Assembly (NCBI GenBank): GCA_941918925.1
Contig: OW799237.1
Coordinates: 112,944,515-113,008,514, forward strand
Direction of reading: 5' to 3'
DNA from: Phyto melanocephala
Lineage: Eukaryota; Arthropoda; Insecta; Diptera; Rhinophoridae
DNA length: 64,000 nucleotides
The first letter of the stretch is position 1. Every line of letters starts with the position of its first letter. Positions 21,158 to 32,000 of the stretch are shown here, piece after piece. The position numbers and the translations under genes are program-made. The notes under the pieces were generated by a model. The model was not told where the DNA came from. It did not search any database and saw nothing but the letters and a program-made list of their open reading frames with translations.

Positions 21158-24125
21158 ATGTCTCTGTCCGGTGTTAAATGTGAAACATACTACGATGAGA
21201 AGAACAAAATATGGTATGGTCCCAAACAAAAGGACTTTTATGGTCCTGACATGACTTTGGGTGATGTCGCTATCAAAGTGTTGCAACAGAATCGTAAAAA
21301 AATTATACAATACCATGACTCTACCCAAGAAGAGTTAACAGCAGAGCAATTATTGAAAAATGCCTTGAGTATTAGTAAAACGTTTGTTAAACTGGGCATA
21401 AAGCCTCGTGATATAATTGGTCTATACGCCGATAATACTCACTACTTGTCATCGGTTGTGTTGGCCGTTTGGTTGAGTGGTGCTGCCATAAATGCTGTAA
21501 ATGGTTTGCTTGATGGTTGTAAAATTTTTAGAAAAAATAAAAACCAATTAATTTATTTTAATTTGTTAAGTTTATTTATATTTTTTATTTTTATCAGCTG
21601 AAGTGGAAGTCATTTACAAAGTCACTCGTCCAAAATTAATTTTTTGTGATGTAGCATATTATAAGACTGCTGTTATGGTAAATAAGAATTTAAACTTAAA
21701 TGCTCGCATTTATGTCATGGATGGTGAGGTGGACAACTTACCAAATGTCAAAGAATTATTGTGTGGTTACAGTGACAGTGAATTAGAGAGCTTTTTGTAA
21801 GACTTTTTGAGAATTTTGCAAAAATTTAAAAATTGTTATATAATATTTCCTAAACTTTAGACCACCCTGTTCAAAAATAGATGGTGATTATAGTGCTGCT
21901 GTAATGTGTTCTTCGGGTACAACTGGTCCACCAAAGGGTGTACACATGTCACACAGAGCACTTTTAAATGAAAGTTCGTAGTAAGTTCTCACAATTTCAT
22001 AAACTTTTATTGAACAACAGTTTTTCTTAAAATAAAAAAAAAGAAATTTTACAAATAAGTTTGTTTTAGCAATTTTTTAATTATTTTATGAATTTAAAAA
22101 ATATTTTATATATTATTTTTTAAAGACGTGTTTCTCAGAGAAAAAATGTGTTTTTGTGAATGATTCTGTATAGAAATTTTAATTTTTTTTACAAAGCTTT
22201 TCTAAAACTACTTAAAATCCGATTTCTTTTAATTTAATTATTATACCCTTCACACAGTGAAAAAGGGTATATATAGGTTTGTCGTTCCGTGTGAAATTTC
22301 TACAATTTTCATTTCCGACCCCATAAAGTATATATTTTCTGAAAGCCTATGAATAGGGGAGTCGATTAAGCTCTGTCAGTCTGTCCGTGTGTATGTTGAA
22401 ATCAACTTTTTAAAGCTCCCCGACATCGCTTGGATCCGGGTGAAGTATTTAAATATCAGAAATATTTGGGAGTAGATTGGTATTGAACATCAGAAACATC
22501 GGTTAATAAACAACTGAGATATGAGCAAAAACCCACGACCACCTCGATTTTTTTTCCACAAAAATAACATTACAACAACAACATACATACATACAAACTT
22601 GTATATTGGTTAAAGTAAACGTGGGATCGAATCCCAGCTGAGCCAAACATTTTTTTTTATTTTTTTATATATATTTTTTTTTAAATTTTTTTTTTATTTT
22701 ATTTTTATTTTTTATTTAATATATTATTTTAATTAAATTTTTATTATTTTTTTTTATTTTGTTTTTGTTTGTTTTATATTTATATTTTAATTATTTTTTT
22801 TAATTTTTTTTTTTAAATTTTTTTTTTAATTTTTTTTTATTTTTTTTTTATTTATTTTTTAACATACACATTGCATGACCACACGTTGTGAAGGTTATAA
22901 AAGATTTGGCATGGCCGAATATAGCACTCTTACTTGTTTTGAATTTTTGTTTGCAAAAAAAACTTTTTTACTTTTTTTAATACATCAAAGACCAAAACTA
23001 TATTTGTATATTTTTTTCTAAAAGATATAATTTAATACATAAAAACAAGATTTTTCAAAAACGAAATTATTTACATATTATAAGAGTTACATAAAATATT
23101 TGTTCATTTAAGCGTTGCTAATTGAAGCAATTTATTTTCTTTTAACTTTGTAGTGGAACCCTCTTGGCTGATTCTGTTTTATTTTCGTTTAGCTCAATTT
23201 TCTGGGTAACGGGTTTATGTAATTTAAAAGAAACGCTGTTGCGTGGTTGTTTGCAAATCATCACCACCAAACCTTTCTCACCCGACTATTTAATGGATAT
23301 TGTTGAACGTCACAAAGTTACGCATATTGTTGGCAATGCCATGCAGATGACCAAAATCGCAGTCCTAAATAAACCGGAATGGAAGAAATGCATGAAATCT
23401 GTAAACACCATATTATGCGGTGGCTCGAAGGTTCTACAGATTACCCGTAAAAATTGTGATGATCTCCTGGCTGATAATGGTAACATACCCGGTTTTATAG
23501 TGGGATATGGCATGACCGAGTTGGCTACTGGAATCTCCTTTAATTATGTTCAAATGGGTCGTGGCGTTAAACGTGCCGAGGGCAAATTGTTGCCTAACAA
23601 ACAGTTTCAAATATTAGATAAAGAAGGTACTGCATTGGGCGTTAATGAGCATGGCGAAATTCTTATTAAATTCCAATACAATTGGTTGGGTTATTTTGAT
23701 AATAAAAAGGCAACTGATAAGGTCTTTAAAGATTCATGGTGATTCATGATGAGCAAGGCTATTTATATGTTTGTGGCCGTAGTCAGGATGTCTACTAGAC
23801 TTCCAACGTGCATGTTTACCCCGAAAAAATTGAAGATGTTATTTTGCGAATACCTGGCGTTCAAGAGGTCTGTGTCTGTGGCATTCCTCACATTCAGTAT
23901 GACACTGTATCTGCTTGCGCGATTGTACGTGCAAATACGCCAGAGGGTAATAAGTTAACTGAGGAACTTATCAAGACAACTGTCGCTAAATCTTTGCCAT
24001 CATCCCATCACCTCATTGGTGGTTCTTATTTCCTCGATGCTCTGCTCAGAACTGGCTCGCAAAAGATTAAGAAACGTGATGTACGTAATGCTGTCATTAA
24101 AGATATGAATGTGGCATTTGACTAA
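21158..24125 (+). pseudogene. luciferase-like acyl-CoA synthetase A (AMP-binding, ANL superfamily), disabled
   Basis: Same four-exon structure as its neighbours: exon 1 21158-~21515, exon 2 21598-21796, exon 3 21861-21980, exon 4 23154-24125. Exons 1-3 are open and carry the AMP-binding P-loop SSGTTGPPKGV at the end of exon 3. Exon 4 keeps GYGMTE, but a 19-nt deletion after KVFKDSW (about 23738) removes the essential ATGD loop and shifts the frame into an immediate TGA. Downstream, in the shifted frame, the codon for the hinge lysine has become TAG (23796-23798), and ALPRT is ALLRT. The last ~105 residues are otherwise open and well conserved, so inactivation looks recent. Intron 3 (1173 bp) holds a Helentron-like element. 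It could be a polymorphic null allele or contain an assembly error, but two independent lesions favour a true pseudogene. Confidence 0.85.
22241..22938 (-). mobile_element. Helentron/DINE-1-like element, family 1, in intron 3 of gene A
   Basis: Begins TTATACCCTTCACACAGTG, carries GATCGAATCCCAGCTGAGCC and T-rich DNA, and ends GGCATGGCCGAATATAGCAC then TTACTTGTT. The same insertion at the same intronic place occurs in gene B (30176-30864) but not in C or D, so it predates the A/B duplication. Confidence 0.65.
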
Positions 24126-25016
24126 ACTAAATATGAAAATCCATTTCTTTCTTTATTTTTGAAATAATTTGTTTTGATATTAAACTTTTGTATCATAAAA
24201 TGTATTTTGGTTTTATTATAGGCTTATTTGACAAGTTTCTGTACAACATCTGGTAAGCGTTTGAACAGTCAAAGTATTTACAAGAAGTCCTTATGTTTTT
24301 GTATTGTTAGAATGTCATATGGTAATTTCCAAAAAAAGAATTAAGAATGTATGAAAAGTACTGTATTACTCTTTGTATGCCAATACGACACTTAGAACCC
24401 CTTGTTTATTCATCAATTATATTTGAACAATAACGCTCTTTGAGTATTGTATTCTATTTTTTATTTGGGTTGTAATAAATATTAATTTTGGGCTATTGTA
24501 GTGATTTCTATTTTGAATAAACTTTAATAAATATTTAAATACATAACTAACAAAAATATGTATATATGTATGTTTTGTATATTTTTAGACAGATATGACA
24601 GTTTATTAAGGTATACCCTAAGGGTGTCCGTAGACAAAATAAAGTTAAATCGAATACATTTTTTTTATTAGAACTTTTTTTAAGAATATTAAAATGTAAG
24701 TAATTTTTACACACAGGGAACTTCACTACTTGCACCAGAGTCACATTGATGGCCCAAGAAATTAGATATTAACCGGAATATTGTGTATGTTTTACAACAA
24801 TAGAAGCTTAAACGTAGTAATTTTATTTATACCACGGATTTCTAAAGGGTCCGCCATCTAACGTTTTTTGTTCAACTAGTGCTTATTTCGTAAATGGTAA
24901 CACTTAACTCATGTCTGATTTGACAGATAATTAGTTTTATCCTTCCGCTAAACGAATATGGTTGTATATACGGTTGAAAAACGCTGGGAAATATTGCGAC
25001 ATTACTTTGGCCGATT
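24126..25016 (+). other. 3' flank of gene A
   Basis: Non-coding. AATAAA-type signals occur in the cluster TTGAATAAACTTTAATAAAT near 24513-24533, about 390 bp after the stop, a plausible polyadenylation region. The same phrase is found after gene B near 34182. Nothing else recognised. Confidence 0.45.
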
Positions 25017-25275
25017 TTTCCAAAAAAAATTATCTTTTCAGATGAAGCTCGTTTTGATCTTGGCGGGTATGTAAACAAGCAAAATTTTCGCATTTGGGGC
25101 ACAGAAATCCCGCACGAAAAAATATCTTCGAAAATGAGCAAGCAGTGGCCGTAGTCAATGGCGATCGTTATCGGGCAATGTTGAACTAATTTTTGTTCAC
25201 AAAAATTTAAGAGGAGCATATTGGCTACATTTGGTTTCAACAGGATGGCGCTACGTGCCACACAGCCCAAGCTAC
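25017..25275 (+). pseudogene. mariner-like transposase, catalytic-core fragment
   Basis: Translation reads IIFSDEARFDLGGYVNKQNF, then RIWGTE, AVAVNGDRYRAMLN and, after stops, YIWFQQDGATCHTAQATL. FSDE and QQDG carry the first two catalytic aspartates of the mariner-family DDE/D domain. Stops (for example after RAMLN) and loss of both ends make it inactive. A shorter copy of the same fragment is at 55838-56050. Confidence 0.7.
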
Positions 25276-25397
25276 ACTTTTTTTATAGCATTTTCAAAAA
25301 AAAAAAAAAAAGTTATTTTGAGGACCCTGTGTCTTGTAATAATTTACCACAAATGCTTTAGAAAACTTTTTGTATTGAAAATCAGTACTAATATGTT

Positions 25398-25745
25398 ATG
25401 GCCGTGCCGAATCTGACATCACTCTTTACCATCAGGTGCATAGTTAGTTGTATTCTACTAGTCAAAGCCGTAATTAGTATATTTAACCCATAAATCAGCC
25501 ATTTTATTTTCGACTCCATCTTCAATTTAAAAATGTACGACATCTACTATGTTCTACTGGTCAAGCCCTTTCGTTTGATACCAATATTGAGGGAATTGAA
25601 GTGGGGGCATTACATGGTAATTAATAGATTTGACTTATATACAAATTTATTGTACGACATTTTGCCATCTTTAATTTTAATTTTTTAAAAGTATATGACA
25701 TTCTGCTGGTCAAAAATTTTCTTTCAGGTAAAAGGTATAATAAAA
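25398..25745 (+). mobile_element. Helentron/DINE-1-like family 3 remnant
   Basis: Begins within GGCCGTGCCGAATCTGACAT and contains TGTTCTACTGGTCAAGCCC, TTTCGTTTGATACCAATATT and GCCATTTTATTTTCGACTCC, the interior phrases of family 3. Both ends are truncated. Parallel copies stand at 35026 and 56161, showing it belongs to the duplicated module. Open frames of ~90 codons starting MAVPNLTSPFTIMCIVSC in those copies are readings of this repeat, not genes. Confidence 0.5.
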
Positions 25746-26009
25746 TTGGAAATCGCAACTACTTAGGCGTTAGTTTTTGATTTTGACTGCAGTATAACAG
25801 TTGGTTTTTTTCCTTTGTAATTGTAAAAATTGTGATGATGTTTTCAGATTGTATCGAGCGACTTAATCATTGTTTTTATCTCATTTAGTGAGTTTTATGA
25901 AACAACACAGGAAAACTTTACTGTCTATTACACAACAAGTTTGTTAGTTTAGCGTTAGTTGAAGGAGTAGTTTTCAATAATTATGAGGTTTAAATTTCTA
26001 GGGGAAAAT

Positions 26010-26108
26010 TACGGCACTCGATCACGTTTGAAAATTTAATCGAACGATAAATTTAGCTGTCTTGTTCTAAAAGGAATTTAGAAATTTCTATCACGTTCGA
26101 GTGCCGTA
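26010..26108. mobile_element. 99-bp inverted-repeat (foldback) element
   Basis: Starts TACGGCACTCGATCACG and ends CGTTCGAGTGCCGTA, with perfect terminal TACGGCACTCGA inverses and imperfect pairing further in. Another copy is at 56784-56882 and a left-end-only copy at 39445-39480. Confidence 0.6.
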
Positions 26109-26814
26109 TTTCGCTCCCTGCTTTTTAAACACACAAAACATATTGCGTCTATGTAAGCTTTGGTCCACACATTAATACGTGTGAAAAATAAAAACACAAA
26201 ATCTTAGAATATATGTCAATCTGTCTTTCAGAACTCAATTGACTCAAAAACTCGATAAAACTTTTAACTCAAGTATAACTTAAAGGCTTCTTTTTAATGC
26301 TGAACTAAAACAAATAAAAGTAGCAAATAAATTGGTACTAGTAGATGTATAAAAAATACAACGGTATAAGAATCAAGCTTTAAATTAATATTAAAAAAAA
26401 ATTTTTGCTACTAAAAATGTGGCCCGGTTTTAACTAATCCTACTACTAATAATTAAGTTGTATAATAAATTTGATTGTTTGTATATTTGTTACTCAATCA
26501 TGAAAAACGACTAAATATAACTAAATGAAATTTTGTATAGAAAGATAAAACTTAGGTCTTTTTGCTTTTTTTTTGTCAAAGTTTGTTAAATTTACCTGAT
26601 AAAAATTATGATATATGAAGATACATATGTATATCATGTTACCAATAAAAAAGGTTTAACTATGATGATATATTTATATGTTTTATTGGCTGTGGTAAAA
26701 AATCTGGTGACAAAGTTTAAGATTTTGTTCGTAAAGAAAAACAAAAAAGAAAGAAAACTGACATTATAAATATACAGGGTTTGGCTGAAAAACTATATGA
26801 CATAAAAAAACTGC

Positions 26815-27112
26815 AATTTGAGATGGACACTACCTTCGCCTGATTTATCTGCACCAGATTTTTTTTCTGGGACTACGTTAAATACAAAGTTTATGGAATA
26901 AGCGCCACACCTTGCAGCAACTAAAGAAAACACTCAATAAAGTTGTGGAAAATGCTATAAAAGGAAAATATTTTTGCGCTAGAGAACCAAAAAACAATTA
27001 TATAGTTACTTTAGCCGCACCCTGTATATACAAACACAAATTGCATTGCGCCAGTCGCAGAACTAGAACGAACAACGAAGTTTTCGTCTCGAAGATGCGT
27101 CGTCAACTTTGA
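26815..27112 (+). pseudogene. mariner-like transposase C-terminal fragment
   Basis: Across two frames: LPSPDLSAPDFFLGL and then TLQQLKKTLNKVVENAIKGK with CAREP. This is the PPRSPDL(T/S)..D+FLWG..K block and the TLQQLK..+..+VENA+K tail of mariner transposases. The 66-codon frame 26912-27112 is identical to 57683-57883 because the whole module was duplicated, not because it is a functional gene. Confidence 0.6.
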
Positions 27113-27454
27113 TGGGAATTAAAAAAAACAAACGAAAAAAGCTAGATTTTTTACCAGCTTATAATTTTAACTATAGATAGTTAACTTTCTTTATATACGT
27201 ATGTATTTCAAAATTAGTTTAAAATTGTAAAGATAAGCCGTTAAATTTGAAAAAAAAACAAATTAAATACAAACAGAAGGATTTTTACGCCAAGGGAATA
27301 AGTAGATTGCACTCGATAACCTGTTCTTTACACTCTTCTGTTATTTTTCCTTGTTTTTTTTTGTAAATTATTTCTTATCTTCACATAATTTTTCTCTATT
27401 TTCAAAAGAGGATTCAAGTAATTTTGTAGGTATAACCCAAAAAAAAAAAACAAA

Positions 27455-27662
27455 ACAAGTAAAAGCGCAATATTCGGTTGTATCGATTCTTTTGTGCCTA
27501 CATCATTTACACATACATATATCCGTAAGAATGTATCAGCGATAGATTGCTTTTCTTCTTAGTTTATCTGAAACGACTTTTCTATCTATAAGAATTCAGA
27601 ATATATGTACTTTATAGGATGACAAATGAAAACTGTAGAAATTACACACGGAATGACAAAAT
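27455..27662 (+). mobile_element. short Helentron-like element (~208 bp)
   Basis: Starts ACAAGTAAAAGCGCAATATT with TTCGGTTGTATCGATTC in place of the usual palindrome, and ends AATTACACACGGAATGACAA. It retains both termini of the Helentron-like families with almost no interior. The same element stands at 58233-58441 and, decayed, at 47984-48166. Confidence 0.5.
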
Positions 27663-27679
27663 TTATTTTTGTTTATTTT

Positions 27680-28330
27680 TATTTACAGTCTCTTTTAAAC
27701 GCTGGGTCATTGAAGCAATCGGCAGAGCAATGATTGCGCAATAAACTGCCACATATAGCAATTTGCGGTCTACACGTCGCAATCTCTATGGACGCAATCA
27801 AATTTGCCATTTACGATAATAAATATTGGTACGTGGAGACCGCGGGTAAGGGTATGATAATACAAATTATTTATTATAGTTTTTTTTTATTAAAAACTTA
27901 TTATATTTTTCCAGCATGATTGCCGCATTAGTAGTACATTAAAATATTTTGTTTGTAGCTTCACGATTAGTTAAATTTTAAAAACCTTCACATGCTATTC
28001 CGTCAAAGAACATAAGATCTTAAAATAAACTATCAATCTAGATCTGTTAATGGTAAAATTTATTTATTGCATTAAAACTAGCTTGAATATCCATATGTTG
28101 ATCTTGGCTGTGGCATGTAGCAATTGGTCGTTCTCTTTAGTGGCTGCCTTACGGATTAAGCTGCTTGGTATCCATTTCGGTGACCTATTTAGTTCCATTA
28201 TTGCCTTTACATTTATCGAGAATTATACAACTGACGCCGTGGGGAGCATTTGGCTGATATTTTGTTTCACACTTAATTGTCATAAATCTTACTATCCTAA
28301 AATAAATATTATACCATAAAACATTTTTGT
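27680..28330 (+). other. conserved module block with two frames of unknown nature
   Basis: Almost identical to 48180-48830 and close to 58460-59090. The first part follows an acceptor-like TTTATTTACAG and reads KLPHIAICGLHVAISMDAI then YDNKYWYVETAG, next to a donor-like GGTAAGG and a later TTTTTCCAG, but a TGA interrupts the frame upstream. The second part holds an 89-codon frame (28050-28319, beginning MVKFIYCIK). In the third copy nearly all changes in that frame alter residues and six codons are deleted, so I see no sign of selection on the protein. Possibly a decayed exon or a non-coding transcript; no family recognised. Confidence 0.35.
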
Positions 28331-28479
28331 TTCATTAACAGTCAACTTTGTGCGTTTTGGAAATATCTTGTGTGTTTGGCAGAAACACACATGATATCAA
28401 TGATTTTTCTGAAACTACTGGACAAATTTTAACTTAAAAATAATATTGCTTTCGAGTAATAGATTTTCTTGAACGTAAT

Positions 28480-28635
28480 ATGGTGAACTATTTCCTAGTT
28501 ATTCCACTGCTAGTATGTGTAGTGGAAGTGTCCCTATTTTGGATATATAAGTTTATCGTAAAAAGTCGAGCTGATAGAACAAAATCAAGTGCAGATTTGG
28601 ATTCAGAGACCCATATAATAACATTAAGTTCTTAA
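28480..28635 (+). CDS. small single-pass membrane protein (51 aa), copy 1
   Basis: ATG at 28480, TAA at 28633-28635. The first ~24 residues (NYFLVIPLLVCVVEVSLFW) form one hydrophobic segment, followed by a basic stretch (KSRADRTK) and an acidic, serine-rich tail ending TLSS, a classic small type of membrane-anchor layout. The ORF recurs at 48977 (intact) and 59237 (truncated), always 300-650 bp upstream of a ligase gene. The N-terminal 24 residues are identical in all three, while differences between copies 1 and 2 in the tail are nearly all non-synonymous, so purifying selection is not demonstrated. It could be a real micropeptide, the last exon of a spliced gene, or chance. Family not recognised. 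Confidence 0.4.
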   Translation: MVNYFLVIPLLVCVVEVSLFWIYKFIVKSRADRTKSSADLDSETHIITLSS

Positions 28636-28965
28636 TCAACAATAACCTTGTGTCTTTGTGTACTGCATGCAAATTGTTCGTTATTATTGTGTTTCATACG
28701 ACGTATTTACAAAGGGAAGTTTTTTCCTTCATATTTGTCATGCTGAGCGAAATTCGTCGTTCGTCCCAGTTTTGCATCTAGCACTTGTTAATTTATCTCA
28801 GTTAAGAATTTGAAAAGTTTAAATTTTACTTTAAATAATTAAATAAATTTCACTTAAATAAATATTTTATTTCATTGTTTGTTTTAAGTATTTGTCCTGA
28901 TAAACTAAATTTCCAGTTGTGTTCTTGATATACACGTTAGTATGTTGATTGTACTGAAAAATTAT

Positions 28966-28972
28966 TATAAAA
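28966..28972 (+). promoter_or_regulatory. conserved TATA box upstream of gene B
   Basis: TATAAAA 125 bases before the ATG, in sequence otherwise identical to that before gene A apart from a short CTGCTTTA duplication (near 28994-29012) that explains the extra 8 bases. Confidence 0.4.
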
Positions 28973-29090
28973 ACTTTTATTTTTTGTATCTTGATACTGC
29001 TTTACTGCTTTACTTCTTTGCTATATTGTTTTCTTTTGAGTTTCTTTCAGATGTACCATTTAGTAAATTTTTAACGCTATAACCATTAAA

Positions 29091-32000
29091 ATGTCTCTGT
29101 CCGGTGTTAAATGTGAAACATACTACGATGAGAAGAACAAAATATGGTATGGTCCCAAACAAAAGGACTTTTATGGTCCTGACATGACTTTGGGTTATGT
29201 CGCTATCAAAGTGTTGCAACAGAATCGTAAAAAAATTATCCAATACCATGACTCTACCCAAGAAGAGTTAACAGCAGAGCAATTGTTGAAAAATGCCTTG
29301 AGTATTGGTACAACGTTTGTTAAACTGGGCATAAAGCCTCGTGATATAATTGGTCTATACGCCGATAATACTCACTATTTGTCATCGGTTGTGCTGGCCG
29401 TTTGGTTGAGTGGTGCTGCCATAAATGCTGTAAATGGTTTGCTTGATGGTTGTAAAATTTTTAGAAAAAATAAAAACCAATTAATTTATTTTAATTTGTT
29501 ATGTTTATTTATATTTTTTATTTTTATCAGCTGAAGTGGAAGTCATTTACAAAGTCACTCGTCCAAAATTAATTTTTTGTGATGTGGCATATTATAAGAC
29601 TGCTGTTATGGTAAATAAGAATTTGAATTTAAATGCTCGCATTTATGTCATGGATGGTGAGGTGGACAACTTACCAAATGTCAAAGAATTATTGTGTGGT
29701 TACAGTGACAGCGAATTAGAGAATTTTGTGTAAGACTTTTTGAGAATTTTGCAAAAATTTAAAAATTGTTATATAATATTTCCTAAACTTTAGACCACCC
29801 TGTTCAAAAATAGATGGTGATTATAGTGCTGCTGTAATGTGTTCTTCGGGTACAACTGGTCCACCAAAGGGTGTACACATGTCACACAGAGCACTTTTAA
29901 ATGAAAGTTCGTAGTAAGTTCTTACAATTTTGTAAACTTTTATTGAACAACAGTTTTTCTTAAAATAAAAAAAAAGAAATTTTACAAATAAGTTTGTTTT
30001 AGCAATTTTTTAATTATTTTATGAATTTAAAAAATATTTTATATATTATTTTTTAAAGACGTGTTTCTCAGAGAAAAAAATTTGTTTTTGTGAATGATTC
30101 TGTATAGAAATTTTAATTTTTTTTTATATAACTTTTCTAAAACTACTTAAAATCCGATTTCTTTTAATTTAATTATTATACCCTTCACACAGTGAAAAAG
30201 GGTATATATAGGTTTGTCATTCCGTGTGAAATTTCTACAATTTTCATTTCCGACCCCATAAAGTATATATTTTCTGAAAGCCTATGAATAGGGGAGTCGA
30301 TTAAGCTCTGTCAGTCTGTCCGTGTGTATGTTGAAATCAACTTTTTGAAGCTCCCCGACATCGCTTGGATCCGGGTGAAGTATTTAAATATCAGAAATAT
30401 TCGGGAGTAGATCGGTATTGAACATCAGAAACATCGGTTCATAAACAACTGAGATATGAGCAAAAACCCACGACCACCTCGATTTTTTTTTCCACAAAAA
30501 TAACATTACAACAACAACATACATACATACAAGCTTGTATATTGGTTAAAGTAAACGTGGGATCGAATCCCAGCTGAGCCAAAAATTTTTTTTTTATTTT
30601 TTTATATATTTTTTTTTAAATTTTTTTTTTATTTTATTTTTATTTTTTATTTAATATATTATTTTAATTAAATTTTTATTATTTTTTTTTATTTTGTTTT
30701 TGTTTGTTTTATATTTATATTTTAATTATTTTTTTTAATTTTTTTTTTTAAATTTTTTTTTTTAATTTTTTTTTATTTATTTTTTAACATACACATTGCA
30801 TGACCACACGTTGTGAAGGTTATAAAAGATTCGGCATGGCCGAATATAGCACTCTTACTTGTTTTGAATTTTTGTTTGCAAAAAAAACTTTTTTACTTTT
30901 TTTAATACATCAAAGATCAAAACTATATTTGTATATTTTTTTCTAAAAGATATAATTTAATACATAAAAACAAGTAACAGTGCTATATTCGGCAGTGCCG
31001 AATCTTATATACCCTTCACAACGTGTAGTCATGCAATATGACCGCAATTATTTTCCAACGATACACTTAGGTAGCACCCCTCTTATATATGTTGATAGGA
31101 TTAAATACCTGGGGTTTTATATAAATTCCTCACTGTCATGCTCTGATCATGTAAAGAACGTTGTAAGAAACATATACCATGTGCTTCGTAATTTGCGAAT
31201 GTCATCTAGATTCACGCCGGTTGAAGTCAAAAAGAGACTTGTCATACAGTTGATACTGCCTATGATTAACTATTTTGCTATGGTTTATAGTAGACTAGAT
31301 TCACATTCATTACATAAGTTACAGGTTTCTTTTAATAATGCTACGCGATACGTATATAATCTGTCTCGGTTTAGTAGTGTCTCATTGTGGAGGGGAATGA
31401 TTTTGGGTTGTGATTTGCCAGTTTACCTTAGCATGCGCAATATTTTGTTTCTACACAATCTGATCTACCAGAGGAAGCCTCTTTATCTATATGAAAAGTT
31501 AGTTTTTGGCAGATCTTCTAGATGCATGACCCTAATTCTGCCCAGACATACCTACCTTAATACAAGCAGACTATTTTTCGTTAACGCTATTAATTTATGG
31601 AACTCTTTACCGACACATTTAAAAATTATAATGGGGAAAAACAGTTTCAAAAAAGCGCTTTATGACTATATGTCTCATAATATTTAACTTTCTTGTCAAA
31701 ATTTTCATAACTTACACAAATCTAGGCTACCAAAAATGTATAGTGAAGTAAAATCTTTTTCATTTATTTAGAAAATTTTTCATATTTTTAAAATTATTTT
31801 TATATTATTTTTCTTTTTTTTGTAATTGTAACTTATACTTTAATTGAGAAATAAATAATTGTTAATTCTTTTTTTTTTTAAGTTATATGTTTCCTCTTGA
31901 ACAATAAAAGAATTGAATTCTTAATGTTCTTATGAGGGATAATTAAACTGTAATTAAAATAAATAAATTAAATTAAATTAAATTAAATTAAATTAAATAA

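Larger units (their letters stand above)
20786..24840 (+). repeat. duplicated unit containing gene A (paired with unit B)
   Basis: From GTGTTTCATAC at 20786 the sequence parallels that at 28689 onward through upstream flank, all exons and introns, 3' flank and the phrase AATAGAAGCTTAAACGTAG near 24800 (34961 in the B unit). Exons 1-3 and introns 1-2 are almost identical, offset by exactly 7933 bp. Unit B contains an extra 1.7-kb insertion in intron 3. Confidence 0.75.
25280..28690 (+). repeat. upstream module M1 (before gene B)
   Basis: A composite block duplicated before gene D (about 56050-59460) and, in interrupted form, before gene C (35026-42510 plus 47800-49200). In order: family 3 remnant, GTAATTGTAAAAATTGTG block, TACGGCACTCGA foldback, mariner C-terminal fragment, short Helentron-like fragment, conserved block 27680-28330, and the small membrane-protein ORF. 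Long stretches are identical between M1 and M3, so the duplication is recent. Confidence 0.7.

Noticed and set aside
21077..21328. Minus-strand frame opposite exon 1 of each ligase (MGRVMVLYNFF..)
   Set aside because: Antisense shadow of a conserved coding exon, repeated only because the exon is duplicated.
22620..22650. Possible tRNA gene around GGGATCGAATCCCAGCTGAGCC
   Set aside because: Only a B-box-like T-arm is present; no full cloverleaf, anticodon arm or 5' acceptor strand could be found.
28050..28319. 89-codon hydrophobic frame, identical at 48546 and similar at 58825
   Set aside because: Identity reflects recent duplication. In the diverged third copy nearly every change is non-synonymous and six codons are deleted, so there is no sign of protein-level selection.
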